From contig NZ_SELQ01000001.1 in the NCBI RefSeq assembly GCF_004145405.1, forward strand, positions 496,001 to 560,000: 64,000 bases of DNA, given 5' to 3'. The notes beneath the pieces are model-generated. The model worked only from the letters and a program-made list of their open reading frames with translations, was not told the origin of the DNA and searched no databases. This document shows positions 43,681-51,984 of the stretch, piece by piece. The position numbers and the translations under genes are program-made. Every line of letters begins with the position of its first letter. Position 1 is the stretch's first letter. The stretch is from Salipiger sp. IMCC34102 (lineage in GTDB: Bacteria > Pseudomonadota > Alphaproteobacteria > Rhodobacterales > Rhodobacteraceae).

Positions 43681-45930
43681 ATGGCAGATCTTCCCAGCAA
43701 ACGCGACGTGCTCGCGTTCCTCTCCGACAACCCGACCCAGACGTCGAAGCGCGACATCGCCCGCGCCTTCGGGATCAAGGGCGCGTTGCGCGTCGACCTC
43801 AAGCGGCTCCTGCGCGAGATGGAGGCCGAGGGCACCCTCACCAAGCGCCGCGCCAGCTACCGTGAGCCGGGGCGGCTGCCGCCGGTGTCGGTGGTCGAGG
43901 TCACGGGACCGGACGCCGATGGCGACCTGATCGCGCGGCCCCTGGAGTGGACCGAGGACACCGACCCGCCGCGCATCCTCATGGCTCTGCGCCAGTCCGA
44001 CCCGGCGCTGGGCGTGGGCGACCGGATCCTGGCGCGCCTCACCGCGACGCCCGGAGAGGAGCACGCCTACCAGGGCCGGATGATCCGCCGGATCGGCACA
44101 AATCCCCAGCGCATCCTGGGCGTCTTCCGAGCGGGATCGGAAGGTGGCCGCGTGATGCCCATCGACAAGGGCTCCGACAAGCAGTGGACGATTCCCGCTG
44201 GGGCCACCAACGGCGCCCGGGACGGCGAGCTGGTCGAGGCAGAGCAGACCGGCCCCAAGGGGCGCATGGGCCTGCCCAAGGCGCGTATCCTCAACCGGCT
44301 GGGCGATCCCTCCGGCGCGCGGGCGGTCAGCCTGATCGCCATCCACCAGCATGGCATCCCCGATCATTTCCCCGACGAGGTCGTGGCCCAGGCCGATGCG
44401 GCGAAGCCCGCGCCGATGGGCAGCCGCACCGACCTGCGCGACCTGCCGCTGGTGACCATCGACCCCGCCGATGCGCGCGATCACGACGACGCGGTCTTCG
44501 TGCAGCGCGACGGCGACGGCTTCACCCTCTGGGTCGCGATCGCCGATGTGGCGCATTACGTCACGCCGAATTCCGCACTCGACCGCGAGGCGCGCAAGCG
44601 CGGCAATTCCACCTATTTCCCCGACCGCGTCGTACCGATGTTGCCCGACACGCTCTCGGGTGATCTGTGTTCGCTGCACGAAGGGGTCGAACGCCCCTGC
44701 CTCGTGGCCGAGATGCAGATCGACGCCGAGGGCGTGAAGACGGGTCACAGGTTCCACCGCGCGATGATGCGCTCCGCCGCGTCGCTGACCTACGAACAGG
44801 CGCAGGCCGCCGCCGACGGGCAGCCCGACGCGCAGACCGCACCGCTGGTGAAGGACGTGATCGAGCCGCTCTTTGCGGCCTATGCCGCTCTGCGCCGCGC
44901 CCGCCAGGATCGCCAGCCGCTGGAGCTGGACCTGCCGGAGCGCCGGATCGAGTTGAACGACGCGGGCGAGGTCACCGCCGTGGCCTTCAAGGACCGCCTC
45001 GACGCGCACCGGATGATCGAGGAGTTCATGGTGCTGGCCAATGTCGCCGCCGCCGAGACGCTGATCGCGAAACGGACCCCGCTGCTGTTCCGCGTCCACG
45101 AGGAACCCAGCCCCGAGAAACTCGACGCCCTGCGCGAGGTCGCCGACAGTGCCGGGCTGACGCTCGCCAAGGGGCAGGTGCTGAAGACGGCACATCTCAA
45201 CCGGCTTCTGAGCTCCGCCGCCGCGACCGACAGCGCGGAGCTCATCAACCTCGCCACCTTGCGGTCGATGACGCAGGCCTATTACCACCCCGAGAATTTC
45301 GGCCACTTCGGGCTGGCGCTGAAGGCCTACGCGCATTTCACCTCGCCGATCCGACGCTATTCCGACCTGATCGTGCACCGCGCGCTGATCTCGGCGCACC
45401 GCTGGGGCAAGGACGGTCTGAGCCCCTGGGACATCGAGAACCTCGCCGATACCGCCAAGCTCATCTCGGACACAGAGCGGCGGTCGATGGCCGCCGAGCG
45501 CGACACGACGGACCGCTACCTCGCGGCCTTCCTCGCCGACCGGGTGGGTGCGACGATGGCGGGCCGGATCGCGGGGATCGCGAAGTTCGGGGTCTTCGTG
45601 AAACTCGACGAGACCGGCGCCGATGCGATGATCCCGATGCGCAACCTGGGCGCGGAGTATTTCCATTACGACCACGAGACGCAGACGCTGATGGGCGCGG
45701 ACAGCGGCACGGTGATCGCGCTGGGCCAACGCGCGACCGTGAAGCTGACCGAGGCGACGCCGGTCACCGGCGGGCTGATCGCGGACCTGGTGGACCTCGA
45801 CGGTGCCGTCTTGCCGCGCGGCCCTTCGAAAGGCCGCGGCAAGCCGCCCAAGCGCCGGATCGGCGCGTCGAAGAAGAAGGCCGACAAGACTGCCCGGAAG
45901 GTGTCCCGCACGCGCAAGGCCAAACGGTAG
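43681..45930 (+). CDS. rnr: ribonuclease R
   Basis: 3'-5' exoribonuclease of the RNB (RNase II) family able to degrade structured RNA. 749 residues: N-terminal winged-helix (KRDVLAFLSDNPTQTSKRDI), cold-shock domains, the RNB catalytic domain with DPADARDHDDAV (about 262-273) that carries the catalytic aspartates, YAHFTSPIRRYSDLIVHRAL near 555, an S1 domain (AGRIAGIAKFGVFVKLDETG), and a lysine/arginine-rich C terminus (KKKADKTARKVSRTRKAKR). An in-frame ATG also occurs three codons earlier. Confidence 0.97.
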   Translation: MADLPSKRDVLAFLSDNPTQTSKRDIARAFGIKGALRVDLKRLLREMEAEGTLTKRRASYREPGRLPPVSVVEVTGPDADGDLIARPLEWTEDTDPPRILMALRQSDPALGVGDRILARLTATPGEEHAYQGRMIRRIGTNPQRILGVFRAGSEGGRVMPIDKGSDKQWTIPAGATNGARDGELVEAEQTGPKGRMGLPKARILNRLGDPSGARAVSLIAIHQHGIPDHFPDEVVAQADAAKPAPMGSRTDLRDLPLVTIDPADARDHDDAVFVQRDGDGFTLWVAIADVAHYVTPNSALDREARKRGNSTYFPDRVVPMLPDTLSGDLCSLHEGVERPCLVAEMQIDAEGVKTGHRFHRAMMRSAASLTYEQAQAAADGQPDAQTAPLVKDVIEPLFAAYAALRRARQDRQPLELDLPERRIELNDAGEVTAVAFKDRLDAHRMIEEFMVLANVAAAETLIAKRTPLLFRVHEEPSPEKLDALREVADSAGLTLAKGQVLKTAHLNRLLSSAAATDSAELINLATLRSMTQAYYHPENFGHFGLALKAYAHFTSPIRRYSDLIVHRALISAHRWGKDGLSPWDIENLADTAKLISDTERRSMAAERDTTDRYLAAFLADRVGATMAGRIAGIAKFGVFVKLDETGADAMIPMRNLGAEYFHYDHETQTLMGADSGTVIALGQRATVKLTEATPVTGGLIADLVDLDGAVLPRGPSKGRGKPPKRRIGASKKKADKTARKVSRTRKAKR

Positions 45931-45944
45931 TTGCGGCGCGGTTT

Positions 45945-45963
45945 CCCCGGGTCAAACCCGGGG
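45945..45963 (+). terminator. hairpin after rnr
   Basis: CCCCGGG / CCCGGGG around TCAAA, 14 bases past the stop; GC-only and without a T run. A GAAGAAATACTCCTG remnant of the dispersed element lies at about 46008-46022, next to the DUF1810 stop. Confidence 0.45.
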
Positions 45964-46027
45964 CGGATCGGGCGGCCCCCCGGGGGACGTGCCGCACCTC
46001 CTCGCTTTTGAAGAAATACTCCTGACC

Positions 46028-46501
46028 CTAGTCCGCGTCGAACAGCCCTTCGACGGGCTGGCGCAGAAGCCGCTGGGTCTTGGTGCAGCGCTGGCCCGCG
46101 AACTTGTCCTCCAGCACGGCGCCGAACAGCGGCTGGGTGGGCTTGGCCGCCTCGAACAGCGTGGCCGAGGCGCGCAGCTTGTAGGCATCGGTGTCGCCCA
46201 GCATCTCCTCGGCCGAGGTGTCGTGCCCGCGGATCAGTCGGAAGCACGCATCCAGCCGCGGTCCGAGGACCGGGTGATCGGCGTAGGTGCGGGCCTCCTC
46301 TAGGTCGCGCAGGGAATAGAACATCGCCATGGGCGAGGCGCCGATGCCTGTTAGCACGGGAAAGACGAACCACATCCAGTGGGTCCGTTTCTCCCCCGCT
46401 CGCAGTTCCGCCTGCACGGTGTCCCAGACGGTGTCCTGGGCATCCACGAAGTGGTCCAGCTCGTCCTCGTCGTCCTCGAAATCGTCGATATCCCCGCTCA
46501 T
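46028..46501 (-). CDS. DUF1810 family protein
   Basis: 157-residue calpastatin-like DUF1810 protein; function not established. The family pattern is clear: HFVDAQDTVWDTVQAELRAG, KRTHWMWFVFPVLTGIGASP, LEEARTYADHPVLGPRL and DAYKLRASATLFEAA. An acidic N-terminal extension (GDIDDFEDDEDELD) precedes it. Its ATG overlaps the TGA of the class II aldolase gene (ATGA), so it is the second gene of that pair. Confidence 0.9.
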   Translation of the reverse strand: MSGDIDDFEDDEDELDHFVDAQDTVWDTVQAELRAGEKRTHWMWFVFPVLTGIGASPMAMFYSLRDLEEARTYADHPVLGPRLDACFRLIRGHDTSAEEMLGDTDAYKLRASATLFEAAKPTQPLFGAVLEDKFAGQRCTKTQRLLRQPVEGLFDAD

Positions 46502-47247
46502 GCCGCGTAATCGGCGCCTTCGCCGTCCAGGATGGCGCGCAACTCCGTCAGGTGGCGGGCGTCGAGTTCGGGGTAGGAGGCGATTTCCCGCGCCGTCTTC
46601 TCGGCCACCTCGTGCGACAGGACCCGCAGCGGTTGGCCGGTCTGCAGGGCACGGATGTAGGTCTCGCAGGCGCGTTCGAAGTAGTAGAGGCGGTTGAAGG
46701 TCTCGGCCACGGTGTCGCCGATGATCAGCACCCCGTGGTTGCCCATGACCATGACCCGCTTCTGGGGATCGGTGAAGAGCGCAGCACAGCGCGCGCCCTC
46801 GTCCTCCAGCGCGAGGCCGCCGTAGCCTTCGTCGATGACGATACGGTCGTAGAAGGTGCAGCAGTTCTGGTCGATGGGGGGCAGGCGGCTGTCCTTCAGG
46901 CTGGCCAGCACCGTGGCGAAGACCGAATGGGCGTGCATCGCGCAGCGCGCGTGGGGCACCTGGCGGTGCAGCGCGCCATGCAGGCCCCAGGCGGTGGGGT
47001 CCGGCGCGTCGGGGCCTTCCATCGTGGCAGGATCGTCCGCGTCGATCAGCAGAAGGTCGCTCGCCTTGATCCGGGCAAAGTGCATCTGGTTGGGGTTCAT
47101 CAGGAACCGCTTGCCGCTGTCGTCCACGGCGAGGCTGAAGTGGTTGGCGACCCCTTCGTGCAGGTTCATCCGGGCCGCCCAGCGAAAGGCGGCGGCCAGG
47201 TCGGCGCGTTCGTCACGGTAGTTCAGGTTGTGTCCGGCGGTGGTCAT
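46498..47247 (-). CDS. class II aldolase/adducin-family protein
   Basis: Zinc-dependent sugar-phosphate aldolase/epimerase-like fold; substrate unknown. 249 residues. Metal and catalytic region: MHAHSVFATVLASLKDS (His-x-His, about 108), and VMVMGNHGVLIIGDTVAETF (about 175-190) with the third His. DERADLAAAFRWAARMNLHE at the N terminus is typical of the decarboxylating or side-chain members. ATG 47247 has GGAGGGCCG upstream; the 11-codon longer frame is not needed. Confidence 0.9.
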   Translation of the reverse strand: MTTAGHNLNYRDERADLAAAFRWAARMNLHEGVANHFSLAVDDSGKRFLMNPNQMHFARIKASDLLLIDADDPATMEGPDAPDPTAWGLHGALHRQVPHARCAMHAHSVFATVLASLKDSRLPPIDQNCCTFYDRIVIDEGYGGLALEDEGARCAALFTDPQKRVMVMGNHGVLIIGDTVAETFNRLYYFERACETYIRALQTGQPLRVLSHEVAEKTAREIASYPELDARHLTELRAILDGEGADYAA

Positions 47248-47369
47248 GTCGGCCCTCCTTTGGGCCAGTGTGAAGATCACGCCCGCGGTGTCCAGCGGAT
47301 TCCGGGCAAAGTTGATCCCGGCGGCGGATACGCCACCTATCAGGCGACACCGGAACCGAAAGCGCCGCC

Positions 47370-48155
47370 ATGCCAGAACTGCCCGAATCCGACGCCGCCC
47401 GCCGCAGGATCGCCGATCAGTGCCTGAACCGCACCATAGAAGGCTTCGATCTGGGCGAGGTGAGCCACGTCGAGCTGCCCTCGAAGGCCGAGCGCGACCG
47501 CCTCGTCGGCACGCAGTTCAGCACGACGCGGCGGCACGGCAAGTATATCTTCGCGGGAACGAAGGGCGGGCCCTGGCTTCACGTGCACCTAGGCATGTCG
47601 GGCAGCCTGCGCGTCTGGGAGGAGGGCGAGGCGGAGCCCGATTTCGCGCGTCTCACGATCCGCTTCGAAGGCGGACGCCGGTTGAGCTTCCACGACCCGC
47701 GCAAGTTCGGCGTCCTGGCCCTGGTCGAGGACGTGGACGCCTTCATCGAGGACAAGGGCCTCGGTCCCGACGCGATGCAGATCGGCGACAACGCCTTTGC
47801 GGACGTGATCGGCAGCACGCGCGGTGCCATCAAGTCGGCGCTGCTGTTGCAGTCGAAACTGGCGGGAATCGGCAACCTGTGGTCGGACGAGACGCTCTAC
47901 CGCTGCGGCGTCCTGCCCGACGCGCGCGCCTGCGATCTGGAGGCCGCGACGATCTCTCATCTGCACCGGGCGATGCAGGACATCATGGGGCTGGTGATGG
48001 ACAAGAACGCCGATTACAGCCAATTGCCGCAGGACTGGCTGATCCACCACCGCGAGGCCGGTGCCGCGTGTCCGCGGTGCGGTGGAACGATCGCGAAGAA
48101 GACGGTCGGTGGCCGGACGGCCTATCACTGCCCGGAGCACCAAACCGGCGCCTGA
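47370..48155 (+). CDS. Fpg/Nei-family DNA glycosylase
   Basis: Base-excision glycosylase/AP lyase. 261 residues. Mature Pro1-Glu2 come from MPELPESDAARRRI (the usual V after PELPE is S), the helix-two-turn-helix has LLQSKLAGIGNLWSDETLY, and the C-terminal zinc finger is CPRCGGTIAKKTVGG then YHCPEHQ, where the fourth ligand position holds His instead of Cys. Style is closer to Nei (endonuclease VIII) than to MutM. Followed by a dispersed repeat/terminator. Confidence 0.93.
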   Translation: MPELPESDAARRRIADQCLNRTIEGFDLGEVSHVELPSKAERDRLVGTQFSTTRRHGKYIFAGTKGGPWLHVHLGMSGSLRVWEEGEAEPDFARLTIRFEGGRRLSFHDPRKFGVLALVEDVDAFIEDKGLGPDAMQIGDNAFADVIGSTRGAIKSALLLQSKLAGIGNLWSDETLYRCGVLPDARACDLEAATISHLHRAMQDIMGLVMDKNADYSQLPQDWLIHHREAGAACPRCGGTIAKKTVGGRTAYHCPEHQTGA

Positions 48156-48158
48156 AGG

Positions 48159-48215
48159 CTTCTTCTGGCCGAAAATATCCCGGGGGAGCCCGGAACGGGC
48201 GGGGGCAGAGCCCCC
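48159..48215. repeat. dispersed element and hairpin after the glycosylase
   Basis: CTTCTTCTGGCCGAAAATATCCCGGG (two blocks of the dispersed element, 48159-48185), then GGGGGC / GCCCCC (48201-48215). Same layout as at 25293-25416 but a single copy. Lies between convergent genes. Confidence 0.75.
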
Positions 48216-48260
48216 AACCCGGCCGGCCACGCAAACCGGCCTTTGCCGGTCTTGCGGGGC

Positions 48261-48929
48261 TTACCAGCCCGCTTCGGTGATGATCTTGTCCTCCGGCACG
48301 CCCACGTCCTTGAGCGCATCGCGGATGTCGTCGACGAACCCCTGCGGTCCGCAGACGTAGCAGGGCCGGTCGGTCTGCACGCCGATGTCGCGCAGCATGT
48401 CGGCGTCGAGCTTGCCCTTGCGGTGCTCCGTATCCTCCTGGTCGGAGATCACGTAGGTCGCCGTCAGGCCCGACATCTGGTCCCAATGGTCCTTGAGGAT
48501 GATGTCCCGGTCGGCCTCGTTGGCGAAGATCAGGTGATCGCCGCCGATCCCGTCGCGCGCATGCTTGTCGAGGATCGCGATGTAGGGCGTGATCCCGGCG
48601 CCCGCCGCGATGAAGGTCCCGCAGCCGTGGTCGGTGATCGCGCCCGCGGGTTCCTCGGCGATCCAGCGGTCGCCCGGTTCGATGTCGGGGATCATCTCGG
48701 TCACGCCGTCGTGGGAGGGGTAGCTCTTGATCACGAAGGAGACGTGATCGGCCGACGGGTCCGACGTCATCGTGAAGGGGCGGTCCTCGTCGCGCCAGCC
48801 GTCCTTGTCGAGCGCCATGTGCGTGGCCTGCCCGGGTTCGAAGTCGAACCCGTCGGGACGCGAGCAGATGATGTGGTAGGTATCGTGGGTCAGCGGTTCG
48901 ATCTTCTTGACGGTCAGGGTGTAGGTCAT
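48261..48929 (-). CDS. ferredoxin/flavodoxin reductase-like FAD oxidoreductase
   Basis: FNR-fold oxidoreductase moving electrons between NAD(P)H and a carrier protein. 222 residues with only FAD and NAD domains. FAD-binding RPFTMTSDP (about 69-77), NAD-binding FIAAGAGITPYIAIL (about 127-141) and YVCGPQGFVDDI near the C terminus. No iron-sulfur domain, so a separate ferredoxin or flavodoxin partner is expected. Shine-Dalgarno GGAGACA before ATG 48929. Divergent from recO across 87 bases. Confidence 0.9.
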   Translation of the reverse strand: MTYTLTVKKIEPLTHDTYHIICSRPDGFDFEPGQATHMALDKDGWRDEDRPFTMTSDPSADHVSFVIKSYPSHDGVTEMIPDIEPGDRWIAEEPAGAITDHGCGTFIAAGAGITPYIAILDKHARDGIGGDHLIFANEADRDIILKDHWDQMSGLTATYVISDQEDTEHRKGKLDADMLRDIGVQTDRPCYVCGPQGFVDDIRDALKDVGVPEDKIITEAGW

Positions 48930-49016
48930 GGCTGTCTCCTCTGTTGGTGGCAAAACGAACGCGTGGGGTCTGCGGTTCCCCGTGCGCTCGCGTGCCCCAG
49001 CCGCTAGGATCGCGGC

Positions 49017-49751
49017 ATGATCGAATGGCGTGACGAAGGACTGCTGCTGGCCGCCCGCCCCTTCGGCGAGAGTGCGGCCATCGTCGAGGTGCTGACCCCG
49101 TCGCGGGGCCGGCACGCGGGCGTCGTGCGCGGCGGGGCGAGCCGCCGGATCGCGCCGATCCTGCAACCCGGCGCGCAGCTCGACGTGACCTGGAAGGCCC
49201 GGCTTGAAGATCACCTGGGCGCCTTCACGGTCGAGCCGTTGCGCAGCCGCGCCGCCGCGGCCATGGCCGACCGGCTTTCGCTCGCGGGGTTGGGGGCGGT
49301 CTGCGCGCTGCTCTCCGTGACCCTGGCCGAGCGCGAGGCGCATGCGGCCCTCTACACGCGGACGGTTCAGCTTCTGGACCTTCTGGGCCAGCGCGACCTT
49401 TGGCCGCTGGCCTACCTGCGGTGGGAGCAGGCCCTGCTGGCCGAGCTGGGCTACGGGCTGGATCTGGGCACCTGTGCGGTGACGGGGGCATCGGAGGGGC
49501 TGATCTACATCTCGCCCCGGTCGGGCCGGGCGGTCAGTGCCGCCGGTGCCGGGGAATGGGCCGACCGGATGCTGCCCCTGCCGCCGGTCCTCGCAGGACA
49601 GGGAGAGGCGGAAAACGCCGATATCGTCGCGGGGCTCGAGGTGACGGGCTACTTCATCGAGAACCGGCTGATCCGCGGTCAGGACGGCACGGCCCTTCCC
49701 GCCGCGCGGTCACGGCTGCTGGCGGCGATCGCGCGGGAGGGGGGGCGGTAG
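49017..49751 (+). CDS. recO: DNA repair protein RecO
   Basis: RecFOR-pathway mediator that loads RecA onto SSB-coated DNA. 244 residues: N-terminal OB fold ([38 protein letters not shown]) and a helical C-terminal domain ([37 protein letters not shown]). The zinc-finger cysteines of some RecO proteins are reduced to one (LGTCAVTG). No ribosome site is strong; ATG 49017 fits the family. Gene-free repeats follow. Confidence 0.95.
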   Translation: MIEWRDEGLLLAARPFGESAAIVEVLTPSRGRHAGVVRGGASRRIAPILQPGAQLDVTWKARLEDHLGAFTVEPLRSRAAAAMADRLSLAGLGAVCALLSVTLAEREAHAALYTRTVQLLDLLGQRDLWPLAYLRWEQALLAELGYGLDLGTCAVTGASEGLIYISPRSGRAVSAAGAGEWADRMLPLPPVLAGQGEAENADIVAGLEVTGYFIENRLIRGQDGTALPAARSRLLAAIAREGGR

Positions 49752-49875
49752 GCTCGCGGGTGAACCGCCTCGGGCGTGGAACGGAAGCCGGGTGTCGCCC
49801 GACCTGGAGGGCGTTCGGGACGCTCGTATTGCGAGGGGCAGCGCAAAGAGCGCGCGGGAGCGCTGCTTGAAGCAG

Positions 49876-49933
49876 TGCAAAATCGCCCTCCGGGGGGAGG
49901 TCGGGCGATGCCCGGCGGAGCCGCCGGGCACGC
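49876..49933 (+). repeat. 58-base REP-like element, copy 2
   Basis: Inverted match of 38101-38159. Nested dyads CCTCCGGGGGGAGG and CCCGGCGG / CCGCCGGG. It lies in the 400-base gene-free stretch 49752-50151. The same stretch starts with a partial echo (TGTCGCCCGACCTGGAGGGCG near 49791-49811) and ends with the duplicated mcd tail. Confidence 0.85.
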
Positions 49934-50027
49934 GGGGTGTTTGGCCGGGCGCGTAGAACCGGTTCGTGACATTTGGGCGGGCACCAGGTTTGGAACCCGC
50001 CGTGCTGAACTCTCGCGCCGCCGGTCC

Positions 50028-50050
50028 GAAACCGTCCACTGGACGGTTTC
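50028..50050 (-). terminator. hairpin A, terminator of the vestigial mcd tail
   Basis: GAAACCGTCCA / TGGACGGTTTC, 11-base perfect arms around a single C, five bases past the TAA of the vestigial coding fragment. Shares the centre TCCACTGGA with hairpin B. Confidence 0.75.
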
Positions 50051-50055
50051 GCGCG

Positions 50056-50103
50056 TTACGCTTGCAGCAGTCGTCTCGCGATGACCTGGGCCTGAATCTC
50101 TGC
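50056..50103 (-). pseudogene. vestigial 3' end of an mcd-like acyl-CoA dehydrogenase
   Basis: The minus strand encodes AEIQAQVIARRLLQA then TAA, the same terminal peptide as mcd (AEIQAQVIARRLLS). Of the 14 shared codons several differ only at silent positions (ATT/ATC, GAG/GAA, GCG/GCA, AGA/CGG, CGA/CGG), so it derives from a divergent coding copy rather than from recent slippage. Upstream of the Ala codon similarity stops abruptly. A terminator of the same design as that of mcd follows it. Confidence 0.8.
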
Positions 50104-50117
50104 GCGTCGCCTTTACC

Positions 50118-50142
50118 AAAAACGCTCCACTGGAGCGTTTTT
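50118..50142 (-). terminator. hairpin B, terminator of mcd
   Basis: AAAAACGCTCCA / TGGAGCGTTTTT, 12-base perfect arms around one C, ten bases past the mcd stop, with a T5 run on the minus strand. Preceded by CGCGAA as hairpin A is. Confidence 0.9.
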
Positions 50143-50151
50143 CGCGAATCT

Positions 50152-51837
50152 CTACGACAGCAGCCGCCGTGCAATGACCTGGGCCTGGATTTCGGCGGCG
50201 CCCTCGAAGATGTTCAGGATGCGGGCGTCGCAGAGGATGCGGCTGATCTTGTATTCCAGCGCGAAGCCGTTACCGCCGTGGATCTGCAGGGCGTTGTCGG
50301 CGCAGGCCCAGGCGACGCGGGCGGCGTGAAGCTTGGCCATGCCGGCCTCCAGGTCGCAGCGGCGGTCGGCGTCCTTTTCGTGGGCCGAGAAGTAGGTGAG
50401 CTGGCGGGCGACCATGATCTCGACCGCCATCATCGCGAGCTTGCCCGAGACGCGGGGGAAGTCGATGAGCGCCGCGCCGAACTGCTTGCGGTCCTGGGCG
50501 TAGCGCATCCCCTCGTCGAGCGCGGATTGCGCGACGCCCACGGCGCGGGCGGCGGTCTGGATGCGGGCGGACTCGAAGGTCTGCATGAGTTGCTTGAAGC
50601 CTTTGCCGGTCTCGCCGCCGAGGAGATTCTCGTCCGCGACCTCGAAGCCGTCGAAGGCCAGTTCGTATTCCTTCATGCCGCGATAGCCGAGGACCTCGAT
50701 CTCGCCGCCGGTGAGGCCGGGGTCGGGGAAGGGGGCCGCGTCGGTGCCGGGGGTCTTTTCGGCGAGGAACATCGACAGGCTGCGGTAGTCGGTCGTCTCG
50801 GGCTCGGTGCGGGCCAGCACGGTCATCACGTGGGTGCGCGCGGCGTGGGTGATCCAGGTCTTGTTGCCGGTGATCGTCCAGGTGTCGCCGTCCTTCACGG
50901 CGCGGGTCCGCAGGGAGCCGAGGTCGGAGCCGGTGTTGGGTTCGGTAAAGACGGCCGTGGGCAAGGTCTCTCCGCTGGCGAGACGGGGGAGCCACTTTTC
51001 CTTCTGCGCGGGGGTGCCTCCGCAGAGAATCAGCTCGGCCGCGATCTCGGACCGGGTGCCGAGACTGCCCACGCCGATGTAGCCGCGGGAGAGTTCTTCG
51101 GAGACGACGCACATGGCGGATTTCGACAGGCCGAAGCCGCCGTGCACTTCGGGGATCGTGAGGCCGAAGACGCCCATCTCGGCCATCTCCTCGATGATCT
51201 CCATCGGGATCAGCTCGTCGTTGAGGTGCCAACCGTGGGCGTGGGGCTCGACCCGCTCGCGGGAGAAGCGGCGGAACTGGTCGCGGATCATCTCGAGCTC
51301 TTCGTCGAGGCCGGAGCGGCCCACGGTCAGCTCGGCGGCGTGATCCTGCATGAGCGCCGCGAGGCGGCTGCGGGCGGCCTGCGTGTTGCCATGGGCCTGC
51401 AGCGTCCGCACGGCGTCGGTCGTGAAATCGGTGCGGTCCTGTGGGGAGAGGCCAAGGTCGGAGAGGCGCACGACCTCGCCCTGGTTCATCTGGATGCCGC
51501 CGTCGATCTGGGCGAGGTATTCGCCGAAGGCGATCTGGTGGATAAGCTGCTCGACCTCGCCGAAGGTGCCCGCGTCAGAGAGGCGCAGGGCCCAGTCCTG
51601 CATTCGGTGCAGCGCCTGCGCGTAGGTGGCGAGCCAGGCGAGGCCGTGGGCGGCGGTCTGATGCGCCTCCACCAGGCGGGAGGAGACGCGGTCGCCGTCG
51701 TGCACCAGGGCGGCCACGCTGCCCTTCGCGCGCGCAAGCAGTGCATCGACGGCCTCGAGGGCCGCGGCGGTAACGGCGGTCAGATCGGCGAGGACCGGAT
51801 CCGCGGCGGGATCGAAGGAGGCTCCGTCATGCGGCAT
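50152..51837 (-). CDS. mcd: (2S)-methylsuccinyl-CoA dehydrogenase
   Basis: FAD enzyme of the ethylmalonyl-CoA pathway, oxidising (2S)-methylsuccinyl-CoA to mesaconyl-CoA during growth on C2 compounds. 561 residues: the extra N-terminal helical domain of about 170 residues (HQTAAHGLAWLATYAQAL) distinguishes it from ordinary acyl-CoA dehydrogenases; the catalytic part starts at SGLDEELEMIRDQFRRF. FAD/substrate motifs include TAVFTEPNTGSDLGSLRTRA, GNKTWITHAARTHVMTVLAR, GYRGMKEYELAFDGFEV and the C-terminal HGGNGFALEYKISRILCDAR. Electrons would pass to ETF (etfBA is at the right end). No other pathway genes are adjacent. Its 3' end is duplicated downstream. Confidence 0.93.
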   Translation of the reverse strand: MPHDGASFDPAADPVLADLTAVTAAALEAVDALLARAKGSVAALVHDGDRVSSRLVEAHQTAAHGLAWLATYAQALHRMQDWALRLSDAGTFGEVEQLIHQIAFGEYLAQIDGGIQMNQGEVVRLSDLGLSPQDRTDFTTDAVRTLQAHGNTQAARSRLAALMQDHAAELTVGRSGLDEELEMIRDQFRRFSRERVEPHAHGWHLNDELIPMEIIEEMAEMGVFGLTIPEVHGGFGLSKSAMCVVSEELSRGYIGVGSLGTRSEIAAELILCGGTPAQKEKWLPRLASGETLPTAVFTEPNTGSDLGSLRTRAVKDGDTWTITGNKTWITHAARTHVMTVLARTEPETTDYRSLSMFLAEKTPGTDAAPFPDPGLTGGEIEVLGYRGMKEYELAFDGFEVADENLLGGETGKGFKQLMQTFESARIQTAARAVGVAQSALDEGMRYAQDRKQFGAALIDFPRVSGKLAMMAVEIMVARQLTYFSAHEKDADRRCDLEAGMAKLHAARVAWACADNALQIHGGNGFALEYKISRILCDARILNIFEGAAEIQAQVIARRLLS

Positions 51838-51889
51838 CGTCAGGCTCCACGTGTTGTGCGGGTGCAGGGATATCCGCTTTGCAGGTGCA

Positions 51890-51906
51890 GCGCAATAATA
51901 ATGCGC
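51890..51906. promoter_or_regulatory. GCGCA-N7-TGCGC dyad between mcd and the TauE permease
   Basis: Inverted repeat with an all-A/T seven-base spacer, 53 bases before the mcd start and 79 before the permease start, in the 147-base divergent promoter region. Candidate operator for one or both genes. Confidence 0.4.
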
Positions 51907-51984
51907 ATTAAAACTGATTATAGACCGAAAGTGTCGTCACGGAATTCGCTGGTCGCGGTGCCTGCGCTGGGCCAAGGTCCGCGC

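Noticed and set aside
49752-50151. Mobile-element insertion near mcd
   Set aside because: No transposase, integrase, target-site duplication or tRNA is visible; the duplicated tail is better explained by homologous replacement.
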